From the NCBI RefSeq assembly GCF_022206305.1, contig NZ_JAKOIW010000001.1:310001-374000 (forward strand): a stretch of DNA of 64,000 bases, given 5' to 3'. The notes under the pieces are model-generated. The model did not search any database, had not been told where the DNA came from, and saw nothing but the letters and a program-made list of their open reading frames with translations. The DNA comes from Gordonia sp. 'Campus'. GTDB lineage: Bacteria > Actinomycetota > Actinomycetes > Mycobacteriales > Mycobacteriaceae. Positions 17,118 to 25,116 of this stretch are shown one piece after another (positions within the stretch are counted from its first letter, which is position 1; each line of letters opens with the position of its first letter). Both the position numbers and the translations under genes were made by a program.

Positions 17118-18851
17118 TCAGATGAGGGTGACGGTGCCTGCGGTCCCGTCGACTTCGACGGTCGCGCCGTCGGTGATGCGTCGAGTCGCCTCGGTGGCCG
17201 ACACCACGCACGGGATGCCGAGTTCGCGGCTCACGATCGCGGCGTGCGAGAAGGGTGCGCCCACGTCCACGACGACCGCGGCTGCGGTGACGAACAGCGG
17301 CGTCCACGACGGGTCGGTGATCGGCGCGATGAGAATGTCACCCGGTTCCAGTGCCGACGGGTCCGAGGCCTCGGTCAGCACCCGCGCCCGGCCGCGTGCG
17401 ACACCGCCGCATGCGGGAACTCCGGTGATGGTGTCACCGGCGGATGCGGCGGCGACGGTCGACTCCGAGCGCAGCGGCCACTCGGAGATCGGCGCAGGGG
17501 TGCCGTCGACGACGAACGGCGGCGTGCGGTCGAACAGGTCCAGGTACCCCTTCTCGCGTTCGACGAGAGTGTCGCGGTACGACGCCGGATCGTCGAGGAA
17601 CCCCGCCAGCTCGTCGGCGAAGAGCATGAAGATCTGACGCGGCGAGTCGATCGCACCCCGGTCCGCGAATCGACGGCCGAGTTCGAGTGCGGGCAAGCGC
17701 AATTCGTGGATCAGCATCGCGGCCGTGGTGCGGCCGCGTTCCCGGCCGCGCATCCACAGAGCCGACGCATTGAGCACCGCCTCGAATTGACCTGCGGTCT
17801 CGGCGTCGCCGGCGAGCATCTCACGGATCGCCGCCGCGGCGGCGTCGCGCTGGGCGGCTCGCTGCGCCGACTTGGCCTCCGGCGCTTCCCCATCCGGAAC
17901 GTCGCGCATCGTCTCGATGGTCGCCAGGGCGAGGTCGGGGTCGACACCCCATGTGATCGCGCGGATCTCCCACTCGGCAGGTCCACGGAAGTCCCAGTCG
18001 GCGAGGAACGCATCCAACTGCGCGGCGAACGCGCCGACCGCCTGCGACTCCGAGGCCTTGAGCTTGGCGTAGAGCCCCTTGGTGCCGGCATCGAACAGCG
18101 CTGAGACATCGGGATGCTGCGCCTGACGGCTCAATTCCCACATCCGCAGCGAGGGGCCTGCGGAGTCGACGTTGCCCAGCCCGGCCACCAGGGTGAGTGC
18201 CTGCTCCGGTTTGCCGACCGCCTCGGCGAGCTGCGCGATGGCACCGAGTCCGACGCCGCACTTCAGGCTGGCCTCGATGTGATGTTTGAAGAGCCGGCGG
18301 AGCAGGGTCTCGAACGAGTTCATCCGCTCGACGAGCTCACTGTCGGACAACTGGGTCAGATCAGGCCGACTGCGACGGATCTCGTCGACCTCGACGCGAT
18401 CGGTGTCGTAGGCGGCGAGGTCGGTGGCGCCGAGCACCTGCTCATTGAGCCAGGCACCGGCTTTCGCCTCGTACTCGGCGTTTTCGTCGAAGTCGCGTTT
18501 CTCGCTCTCGTAACTCGGGATGCCGGGCATGTCCCCGAAGTACTGCAGGTCGACGGCCTCGGCACTCATGCCGGGCACCCGCACGCCGAACAGCCGCATC
18601 AACGACATGTTGATGTAGAGGTAGCTGCCGAACGCCGGGAGGATGTTGAACGCCACCGCGTCGTCGTACAGGTCGTCGTCCCATACGCCGCATGCCACGA
18701 ACGCGTCGCGCCATCCGGGTTCCAGCGTGTGCTGGAACCCGAGGGAGGCGTTCAACGGGGTGATCGGGTCCGGGAAGATCTCGCCGACGTTGGCGCGAGA
18801 GTACAGCGGGAACAGTTTCGAGGTCTCGTTCGAGATCGGCCAGGCGGTCAT
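17118..18851 (-). CDS. PEP-synthase-like phosphohistidine protein lacking an ATP-grasp domain
   Basis: A 577-residue protein. The last ~80 residues are a PEP-utilising swivel domain with the phosphorylatable His536 in the motif PFSHAAIVSRELGIPCVV. The region before it resembles the substrate-binding middle of rifampin-phosphotransferase-type proteins: it opens with SRANVGEIFPDPITPLNAS, and the homologous protein at 53178-55580 has RCNIGEMMPGAFCPLTAS at the matching place. No PEP/pyruvate-binding ATP-grasp domain is present, so ATP must be used by another subunit. This layout recalls the split phenylphosphate synthase and CreH/CreI systems, which phosphorylate phenols through a phosphohistidine. 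ATG 18851 follows GGAAGG; a longer in-frame extension upstream looks non-coding. It heads the 18.9-12.3 kb operon and diverges from surE. Confidence 0.8.
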   Translation of the reverse strand: MTAWPISNETSKLFPLYSRANVGEIFPDPITPLNASLGFQHTLEPGWRDAFVACGVWDDDLYDDAVAFNILPAFGSYLYINMSLMRLFGVRVPGMSAEAVDLQYFGDMPGIPSYESEKRDFDENAEYEAKAGAWLNEQVLGATDLAAYDTDRVEVDEIRRSRPDLTQLSDSELVERMNSFETLLRRLFKHHIEASLKCGVGLGAIAQLAEAVGKPEQALTLVAGLGNVDSAGPSLRMWELSRQAQHPDVSALFDAGTKGLYAKLKASESQAVGAFAAQLDAFLADWDFRGPAEWEIRAITWGVDPDLALATIETMRDVPDGEAPEAKSAQRAAQRDAAAAAIREMLAGDAETAGQFEAVLNASALWMRGRERGRTTAAMLIHELRLPALELGRRFADRGAIDSPRQIFMLFADELAGFLDDPASYRDTLVEREKGYLDLFDRTPPFVVDGTPAPISEWPLRSESTVAAASAGDTITGVPACGGVARGRARVLTEASDPSALEPGDILIAPITDPSWTPLFVTAAAVVVDVGAPFSHAAIVSRELGIPCVVSATEATRRITDGATVEVDGTAGTVTLI

Positions 18852-19123
18852 GTCCGGGCGTCCTTCCAGTTGGTCATGAGCGAGCGGCCGAGTCCCTCGG
18901 CCCGCTTCTGCATCTCGCAACCACACATCGGTGGTTAGCGAACGCTGAGTCACATTATTCTGTGATCCCACTCACGTTGTCAACCACTCGAGTCGCAGAC
19001 TCACGGTTCTGTCCACGCTCTTTATCTCCGCCACGCGGGTGCGGCTGGACAGATATGTGATGAGTGAGTCACTATTCATCCAGGCTGCGCGGTACTGGAC
19101 GGGCTGCCGGGAGGAGAGTTCGG
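18852..19123. promoter_or_regulatory. Divergent control region with repeated GAGTCAC motifs
   Basis: A 272-bp gap between the outward-facing phosphohistidine gene and surE. It contains TCACA(6 bp)TGTGA at 18950-18965, inside TGAGTCACA, and the palindrome AGTGAGTCACT at 19063-19073. The shared GAGTCAC core in both halves suggests one regulator covering both promoters. No regulator gene lies directly beside it. The surE ribosome-binding site GGAGGAGAG is near 19110. Confidence 0.45.
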
Positions 19124-19927
19124 ATGCGTGTGCTGGTCACCAACGACGACGGTTACGACGCCGATGGGTTGATCGCGGTGGCCACCGCGCTGATCTCCGC
19201 CGACCACGACGTGGTCGTCGGCGCGCCGAGCTCCGAGCGGAGCGGGAGCGGGAGTTCTCTCGGCACGATCGAGGACGGTGCGCTGATCACCACGACCGAG
19301 CACCGCATCCCCGAGCTCGGCGACACCCCGGTCTTCGCTCTCGACTGTCCGCCGGCGCTGACCGTGGTGGCGTTCTGCGCCGGAGCCTTCGGGCCGCCGC
19401 CCGAACTCGTCGTCAGCGGGATCAACGAGGGCCACAACACCGGGCGGTCGATCCTGTTCTCGAGCACCGTGGGCGCAGTGCTGGCCGCGCGCGTGGCCGG
19501 AGTCAGCGGTATCGCGGTCAGCTGCGGGTTCGCCCCAGACCACCGCTACGACACCGCGGCAGCGGTGGCCGAGCGCGTCGTCGGATGGATGTCCGACTTC
19601 CCCACCACCCCGATGACATTGAACGTCAACGTCCCCGACGTCGACTTCCCCGATCTGCGCGGTATCCGGGTGACACCTCTGGCGAACCGGAGCATGTTCA
19701 CCTTGCGGTTGTCCCGTACCGAGGGCGGCCTGCTGATCAATCGCGACGAGCGGCGCGGCGGCCGGTTCCGCGAGGGAACCGACAGTGCGGCGGTCGCGGA
19801 CGGGTACGTCTCGGTGTCCGGGTTGAGCGGAGTCGACGCGGACAACGACTCCCTGGCGGACGCCGATACCGCACTGCGACAGGCGATGTCACGGGACGAC
19901 GTGTTCGGGCTGGCGCAACTGCGCTGA
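19124..19927 (+). CDS. surE: SurE-family phosphatase / 5'(3')-nucleotidase
   Basis: A 267-residue protein beginning MRVLVTNDDGYDADG, the SurE signature with metal ligands Asp8 and Asp9. It is followed by APSSERSGSGSS and the metal-binding VVSGINEGHNTGR segment, all diagnostic of SurE survival-protein phosphatases. These enzymes hydrolyse phosphomonoesters of nucleotides and some other small molecules. I use the ATG directly at this motif; GGAGGAGAG lies about eight bases before it. The gene diverges from the phosphohistidine protein at 18851 across a 272-bp region. A phosphatase facing a phosphotransfer operon is suggestive of a dephosphorylation step, but SurE is also a common housekeeping protein, so the link is inference. 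Confidence 0.92.
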   Translation: MRVLVTNDDGYDADGLIAVATALISADHDVVVGAPSSERSGSGSSLGTIEDGALITTTEHRIPELGDTPVFALDCPPALTVVAFCAGAFGPPPELVVSGINEGHNTGRSILFSSTVGAVLAARVAGVSGIAVSCGFAPDHRYDTAAAVAERVVGWMSDFPTTPMTLNVNVPDVDFPDLRGIRVTPLANRSMFTLRLSRTEGGLLINRDERRGGRFREGTDSAAVADGYVSVSGLSGVDADNDSLADADTALRQAMSRDDVFGLAQLR

Positions 19928-19934
19928 CTCCGAT

Positions 19935-20058
19935 GGTGGCCTCGACGGGCGCGGCGGCCTCGCTGCGCTCGGTCGACGCTGCTCGACCAGCGGGGGTGCG
20001 ACCATTCCCGCTGGTTGAGCCGGTGACGAGCGAAGCGAGGAGCCGTGTCGAAGCCACC
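19935..20058. repeat. Long imperfect intergenic hairpin, Gordonia-type repeat
   Basis: The outer arms GGTGGCCTCGAC (19935-19946) and GTCGAAGCCACC (20047-20058) are complementary with one mismatch. Inner arms GCTCGACCAGCGGG and CCCGCTGGTTGAGC pair as well. It fills the gap between convergent genes surE and the winged-helix gene, so it could end transcription from both sides. I recall similar 'CTGGTTGAGC...TCGAAGCCACC' elements scattered in Gordonia genomes; other copies are not present in this window. Confidence 0.65.
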
Positions 20059-20075
20059 TGGTGACCCGTCAGTCC

Positions 20076-20705
20076 CTACTCGTCACCCGCGCCACGCTGG
20101 TGACCCGAGGTCAGCAGCAGATCCTGGTGGAGTTCCATCCAGATGTCGTGGTAGCTGTCGTACATCGGGCGCGCGAATGCGGCGGTGTCACCGCCGTGCA
20201 CCTTCTCCAGGGCCGCCGAGAGCCGACTCCGGTAGCGACCGAGTCGCGGGAGCTCGGCGCCGACCTCGTCGAGCGCCTGCGCGATCCGGTGGTGGATTCG
20301 GTCGAGTTCGGCGACGACGGATGCGTCGTAGTCGGCATCCGCGTGATCGTTGGGGGTCTCGTCCGGGCGAATCTGCCACGACGCGCACACCTTCTTGAAG
20401 TCCCCGTTGATCGAGCCGAAGCCCTCGTGGAACGTGTCCACCGCGGCACGTTCTGACTCACTCAGCGTGAGTTCCGAGGACAGTCGCTCGTACTCGGCTT
20501 TCCCGGCCGGGGTGATCATCGTGCCCGAGATCCGGCCGCCCTCGCGACGCATCACGAACCCGGCGTCCGCCAGCTGTTCGATGGTCACGGCCAGGGCGTC
20601 CGCGTCGTGGCCCGTCAGCGCGGTCAGGGTGTCGTCTGTTGCGAGCCCCTTCACCTTGAGGGCATGCAGCACGTCGAAGTGTGCGGTGGAGGTCTCGGTC
20701 GTCAT
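20076..20705 (-). CDS. Winged-helix domain protein of unknown function
   Basis: A 209-residue protein. The first ~90 residues look like a winged helix (VLHALKVKGLATDDTLTAL, then ALAVTIEQLADAGFVMRREG and GTMITPAGKAEYERL). The C-terminal half, with DFKKVCASWQIRP and LDRIHHRIAQALDEVGAELPRLGRYRSRL, matches no domain I know. It could be a MarR-like regulator or an accessory subunit. It overlaps the end of the acyl-CoA ligase gene by ATGA with AAGGAG upstream, so the two are co-translated. Whether it regulates the divergent P450 operon is untested. Confidence 0.65.
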   Translation of the reverse strand: MTTETSTAHFDVLHALKVKGLATDDTLTALTGHDADALAVTIEQLADAGFVMRREGGRISGTMITPAGKAEYERLSSELTLSESERAAVDTFHEGFGSINGDFKKVCASWQIRPDETPNDHADADYDASVVAELDRIHHRIAQALDEVGAELPRLGRYRSRLSAALEKVHGGDTAAFARPMYDSYHDIWMELHQDLLLTSGHQRGAGDE

Positions 20706-22300
20706 ACTCGTTCTCCTTGCTGGGATGGATCTGTGGGCATCGTCGGATCTCCCTGTGTCGCGGACGATCCGCTCGACCGACCGGCATCGGCCCCGGGTGT
20801 GGCGAACCGGTCGACCAGCCGCCGTTTGTCGAGTTTGCCGGTGGGCAGGCGCGGTAGGTCGGTGGTGAACTCGACCGACCGGGGCGCCTTGAAGTGCGCC
20901 AGGTGTTCGCGCGCATGGGCGATCAGGTCGTCTTCGCTCACCGACGCGCCGGGGCGCACCTCGACGACCGCCTTGACCGACTCGCCGAACTCGGCGTCCG
21001 GCACGCCGACCACCGCCACGTCGGAGACCGCCGGGTGAGCCAGCAAAGCCGATTCGATCTCCTCGGGATAGATGTTGACCCCGCCGGAGATGATCATGAA
21101 ACCTCGACGGCCGACGAGGTAGAGGAATCCGTCGTCGTCGAGATATCCGATGTCGCCCATCTGCTTCAACACCGGCCGTGCGGCGTCGGCCGGCCGGTCG
21201 GGTCCGCCGGCCGCCTCGAAACAGACCGTGCCCTCGACGCCGGGATCGACGTCCGCGCCCGCGGAGTCGGTGATGTGCACCCGTGCGGTACCCAGCGGTC
21301 GACCCACCGACCCCGGATGCGACCGCGCGTCCGTCGGCGAGATGTAGGTGTGCCCGTACCCCTCGGATGCTCCGTAGTACTCGTGCAGGACCGGGCCCCA
21401 CCATTCGAAGATCGCTTCTTTGACATGCGGCGGACACGGGGCGCCCGAGGTGAACGCCACCCGATGCCGCGGGGAGAGCGCGATCGTCTCCCGGTCGGGC
21501 AGGTTCAACAGGCGGATCAGCATGGTCGGCACCCACTGCGAGTGCGTCACACCGTATTCGGTGATCGCTCGCATCGCCCCCGCGGCGTCGAACTTCTCCA
21601 TGCACACGACGGTGCCGCCGGCCGCCAGCGTGATCAGCTGGAAGGTGAACGGCGCCGCGTGATAGTTCGGGGCGGGTGACAGCAGGACCGAGTCGGCTCC
21701 GACGCCGAGTTCGTCGACGAGGCCCGAGTGCCGGCGCGGTGCGTCCGCGGGATGCACGCCGAGCAGCGGTTGAGCGAACCGCTTCGGCCGTCCGGTCGTC
21801 CCGCCGCTGTAGAGCACTCGAGCACCGAGCAACTCACGCTCAAGGGGCTCGGACAACTGGCCGGCGAGCGCGTCGGCCAGGGCGACACACCCGTCCGCCG
21901 GGCCGTCGGCGCACACGATCACGGTCTGGTCCCGTCCCGAGCCGTCGACCGAGTCGTCGACCGCGGCGACGACCCGGTCGGCGAGCGCCGTACTGGTGAC
22001 TATCGCGGCCGGGCGGTCCTCTTGGATGAGTGCGGCGAGCTCGGTCGGCTTGAGATGCCAGTTCACCGGTGTCACGTACAGACCGCTGCGCATCCCGGCG
22101 GCCACCGCCACCGGCCAGGCCAGGCTGTTCTCCATGACCAGCACCACCGAGTCGCCCGGGCCGACGCCACGGGACTGCCAGAATCGGGCCAGCCGATTCG
22201 ATCGACGATCGAGCTCGGCGTAAGTGATGCGCTCCCCCGACCCCGCCATCACATAGGCGATGGCGTCGGGGCGGGTGCGCGCAGTGGACGGTGGGTACAC
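20702..22300 (-). CDS. AMP-forming acyl-CoA synthetase
   Basis: A 532-residue ANL-superfamily enzyme. The P-loop-like motif is LYSGGTTGRPKR (~185), with HEYYGASEGYG (~310), the hinge motif GDIGYLDDDGFLYLVGRRGFMIISGG (~385), and the C-terminal lysine in LPTGKLDKRRL (~500). It makes an acyl-adenylate and then the CoA thioester from a carboxylic acid. The start is GTG with AGGAG upstream. It diverges from the P450 operon across 165 bp with two palindromes, so it probably activates the acid made by that operon's P450 and dehydrogenases. Substrate unknown. Confidence 0.87.
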   Translation of the reverse strand: MYPPSTARTRPDAIAYVMAGSGERITYAELDRRSNRLARFWQSRGVGPGDSVVLVMENSLAWPVAVAAGMRSGLYVTPVNWHLKPTELAALIQEDRPAAIVTSTALADRVVAAVDDSVDGSGRDQTVIVCADGPADGCVALADALAGQLSEPLERELLGARVLYSGGTTGRPKRFAQPLLGVHPADAPRRHSGLVDELGVGADSVLLSPAPNYHAAPFTFQLITLAAGGTVVCMEKFDAAGAMRAITEYGVTHSQWVPTMLIRLLNLPDRETIALSPRHRVAFTSGAPCPPHVKEAIFEWWGPVLHEYYGASEGYGHTYISPTDARSHPGSVGRPLGTARVHITDSAGADVDPGVEGTVCFEAAGGPDRPADAARPVLKQMGDIGYLDDDGFLYLVGRRGFMIISGGVNIYPEEIESALLAHPAVSDVAVVGVPDAEFGESVKAVVEVRPGASVSEDDLIAHAREHLAHFKAPRSVEFTTDLPRLPTGKLDKRRLVDRFATPGADAGRSSGSSATQGDPTMPTDPSQQGERV

Positions 22301-22390
22301 ATCACTCCTGTTTGCGAATCATGAGTCGCATTGCCGGGTCGACCCTCAGCGGCCGGTCGTTGCAGGTAGGCAATCTCGGACTTTTGTACC

Positions 22391-22421
22391 GTTGTGGTTC
22401 ACAACACACCATAGACTATGG
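22391..22421. promoter_or_regulatory. Twin palindromes, probable regulator operator between acyl-CoA ligase and P450 operon
   Basis: Two perfect inverted repeats stand three bases apart: GTTGTGgttCACAAC (22391-22405) and CCATAGaCTATGG (22409-22421). They lie in the 165-bp divergent region upstream of the P450 gene (start 22466) and the ligase gene (start 22300). The TetR encoded inside the P450 operon (27430-28143) is the obvious candidate to bind one or both. Confidence 0.6.
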
Positions 22422-22465
22422 TTTAGTGAAAGTGCAGTCACAAACGAGAGTCCATTGGAGAAGAC

Positions 22466-23665
22466 ATGACCATCGCTGACGACATCGATCTGATGGATCT
22501 CCGCCCGTTCGCGGCCGGTGTCGATCATGACGTGTTCGCGCGGTTGCGCACCGAGGACCCGTTGCACTGGAACACCGAACCCGACGGGCCGGGTTTCTGG
22601 TCGGTGACCCGCTACGAGGACGTCAAGGCCGTGGCCTCCAACGCCGACGACTTCACCGTCACGCAGGGCACGCAGATCGCCAGCCGACGCGCGGAGGGCG
22701 AGGGCGCTCGCAGCATCCACCACGTCGATCCGCCCGAGCACGGCAGACTGCGCGGAATCGTCACCCCGCATGTGCGGCCGGTGAAGCTCAAGTCGCTCGA
22801 AGGCGACATCGCCGCGGTCATCGACGAGCTGCTCGACACCCACGCCGGCGCCGGCGACATCGACTTCGTCGCCTCCATCGCCGCGCAGCTCCCGCTGGTC
22901 ATGATCGGGCGGTTGCTCGGTGCGCCGCTCGAGGACTGCCCGAACCTGTTGCGGTGGACCAACCAGATGGCCAGCGAGGACCCCGACTACTCCGAGGGTC
23001 CGGAAACCGCGGTGCGAGCGCGCGACGAGGTCTTCGACTACTTCCGCGGACTGGAGAAGCTACGCCGCGAATGCCCCGCCGACGATCTGATCAGCGTCCT
23101 GACCGCGGCCGAGCTCGACGGCGTACCCCTGTCACGTGGGTACCTCGACGCCTACTACCTGATCCTGATGGTCGCCGGTAACGAGACGACCCGCAATCTG
23201 CTGTCCGGCGGCGTCAACGCCCTGGCCGAGAATCCGCAGTGGTGGGACTTCATGCGAGCGAACCCCGCCAAGATCCGGGTGGTGGTCGAAGAGATGGTCC
23301 GCTGGGTCTCGCCTGTCCTGTCCATGCGCCGCACCGCCACCCGCGACATCGAGATGCACGGCAAGACGATCCGCGAGGGCGACAAGGTCGTGATGTGGTT
23401 CTGCTCGGCCAACCGCGACGAACGCGCCTTCGACGACCCGGAGACGTTCATCGGCAACCGGTTCCCCAACGAACATGTCGGCTTCGGATGGGGCGCGCAT
23501 GCCTGCCTCGGCTCGAACCTCGCCCGTCTCGAAGCACGGTTGTTCTTCACCCGCATCATCGAGCGGGGACTGGGCATCACCGTCCTGGACACGCCGAACC
23601 GATTGCAGAGCAACTTCTTCCGCGGTATCAAGACCTTGCCGGTCCGGATCGAGGCCGCTCGATGA
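22466..23665 (+). CDS. Cytochrome P450
   Basis: A 399-residue soluble bacterial P450. The heme-binding loop is FGWGAHACLG with ligand Cys347; the I-helix has LMVAGNETTRN with the oxygen-activating Thr pair; the E-R-R element includes VEEMVRW; and an early HHVDPPEHGRLR matches the C-helix region. The general style resembles CYP125/CYP108-type enzymes that oxidise terpenoid or sterol-like substrates, but I cannot assign a family. The first gene of an operon with an aldehyde dehydrogenase, an SDR and a ferredoxin reductase, it likely hydroxylates a carbon that is then oxidised to the acid. Its stop overlaps the next start (ATGA). GGAGAAGAC precedes the ATG. Confidence 0.9.
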   Translation: MTIADDIDLMDLRPFAAGVDHDVFARLRTEDPLHWNTEPDGPGFWSVTRYEDVKAVASNADDFTVTQGTQIASRRAEGEGARSIHHVDPPEHGRLRGIVTPHVRPVKLKSLEGDIAAVIDELLDTHAGAGDIDFVASIAAQLPLVMIGRLLGAPLEDCPNLLRWTNQMASEDPDYSEGPETAVRARDEVFDYFRGLEKLRRECPADDLISVLTAAELDGVPLSRGYLDAYYLILMVAGNETTRNLLSGGVNALAENPQWWDFMRANPAKIRVVVEEMVRWVSPVLSMRRTATRDIEMHGKTIREGDKVVMWFCSANRDERAFDDPETFIGNRFPNEHVGFGWGAHACLGSNLARLEARLFFTRIIERGLGITVLDTPNRLQSNFFRGIKTLPVRIEAAR

Positions 23666-25116
23666 GCGCGGTCGGCGAACTGACCGAGACCACCGGTCTC
23701 GGGACCGGCCCGGCCGCCCTGATCGGAGACCGGGAACTCGTTGACGGCGCTCCGATCCCGGTGATCAACCCCTTCACCGATCGGGAGATCGGTGCGACCC
23801 GCGAAGCCGGGAAAGACGTCGTCGACGAAGCGGTCGCCGCCGCGGCGAACGCGCTGCCCGCATGGGCACAGACGCCGCCGGCCCAGCGAGCCGCCGTCCT
23901 GCGGGCGACCGCCGATCTCATCGATCGACGCGGCGACCGGATCGCGGCGCTGGTGACCGCCGAAATGGGTATGCCCACCACACTGGCCACCGCGACACAG
24001 CAGGCGCTGCCGGCGACCGTGCTGCGCGCGACTGCGGACGCGACCGAGAGCTTCCCGTGGGAGCAGGTCGCCGACGGGGCGATCGTGCGCCGCGTGGCGG
24101 GCGGTGTCGTGGCGGCGATCACCCCGTGGAACATGCCGGTGCATCAGATCATCGCGAAGGTCGCGGCCGCACTCGCCGCGGGTTGCACCGTCGTGCTCAA
24201 ACCCGCCGAGGCAACCCCGTTCGACGCCGCCCTCGTCCGCGGGTGCTTCATCGACGCGGGCCTCCCCGCGGGTGCCTTCGCCATCGTCAACGGCACCGGA
24301 CCGATCACCGGCCAGGCTCTCGCCGCGCACCCGGACATCGCCCACGTGTCGTTCACCGGCAGTGTCCACGGGGGAAAGGCTGTCGCGGCGGCGGCCGCGG
24401 AGTCGCTGGCACGCACCACCCTCGAACTCGGCGGCAAATCGCCCGCCGTCGTCCTACCCGACGCCGACCTCGACGCCGTGGTGCCGCGAATCCTGGCATC
24501 CGGGTTGGTCAATTCCGGCCAGGCGTGCAACGCCACCACGAGGCTCGTGGTGCCCGCCGCCTCCGCCGACCGCATCGAGGCCCTGATCGACGCCGCACTC
24601 GGACGGTTCGTGTTCGGTGACCCGACCGCGCCGGACACCACTCACGGTCCGCTCGCCTCCGCGGCGCACGCGCAACGAGTGCTCGATCGCATCGATGAGA
24701 CACGCCAGGTCGGCGCCCGGGTGATCGCCGGCGCCGGAGAGCGTCTCGACATCGGCGACTCCCGTTCCTTCGTCTCCCCGATCGTCTTCGGCGATCTCGA
24801 CCCCACCGCCGCGGCGGTCCGCGAGGAGATCTTCGGCCCGGTCCTGGTGGCGCAGTACTACCGCGACGTCGCCGAGGCGATCACGCTGGCCAATGACAGC
24901 CAGTACGGTCTGTCGGCCGAGGTGTGGTCCGCCGACCGGGACCATGCACTCCAGGTCGCGGCCCGGCTCGACGTCGGTCAGGTCAAGGTCAACGGCGTAC
25001 GAACCCGCGAACGGCCGGCCGTACCCTTCGGCGGGCTCAAGAACTCCGGTTACGGGCGTGAGCTGGGCGCTGCGGGCATCGCCGAGTTCACCGAGATCCA
25101 GGCGGTGATGGCATGA
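23662..25116 (+). CDS. NAD(P)-dependent aldehyde dehydrogenase
   Basis: A 484-residue ALDH-superfamily enzyme with the catalytic Cys289 (NSGQACNATT), general base Glu255 (LELGGKSP), the nucleotide-binding TPWNMP near 155 and FTGS near 232. Length and motifs are complete. It oxidises an aldehyde to the carboxylate in the cytosol. It is translationally coupled to the P450 (4-bp overlap) and to the SDR downstream, which fits a hydroxylation, alcohol oxidation, aldehyde oxidation sequence. The precise aldehyde is unknown. It differs clearly from the 2-aminomuconate-semialdehyde dehydrogenase at 40306. Confidence 0.9.
   Translation: MSAVGELTETTGLGTGPAALIGDRELVDGAPIPVINPFTDREIGATREAGKDVVDEAVAAAANALPAWAQTPPAQRAAVLRATADLIDRRGDRIAALVTAEMGMPTTLATATQQALPATVLRATADATESFPWEQVADGAIVRRVAGGVVAAITPWNMPVHQIIAKVAAALAAGCTVVLKPAEATPFDAALVRGCFIDAGLPAGAFAIVNGTGPITGQALAAHPDIAHVSFTGSVHGGKAVAAAAAESLARTTLELGGKSPAVVLPDADLDAVVPRILASGLVNSGQACNATTRLVVPAASADRIEALIDAALGRFVFGDPTAPDTTHGPLASAAHAQRVLDRIDETRQVGARVIAGAGERLDIGDSRSFVSPIVFGDLDPTAAAVREEIFGPVLVAQYYRDVAEAITLANDSQYGLSAEVWSADRDHALQVAARLDVGQVKVNGVRTRERPAVPFGGLKNSGYGRELGAAGIAEFTEIQAVMA

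Noticed and set aside
18852..18971. Longer start of the phosphohistidine protein at 18971
   Set aside because: The added residues are arginine/glycine-rich without homology, and they remove most of the promoter region; ATG 18851 has a suitable GGAAGG.
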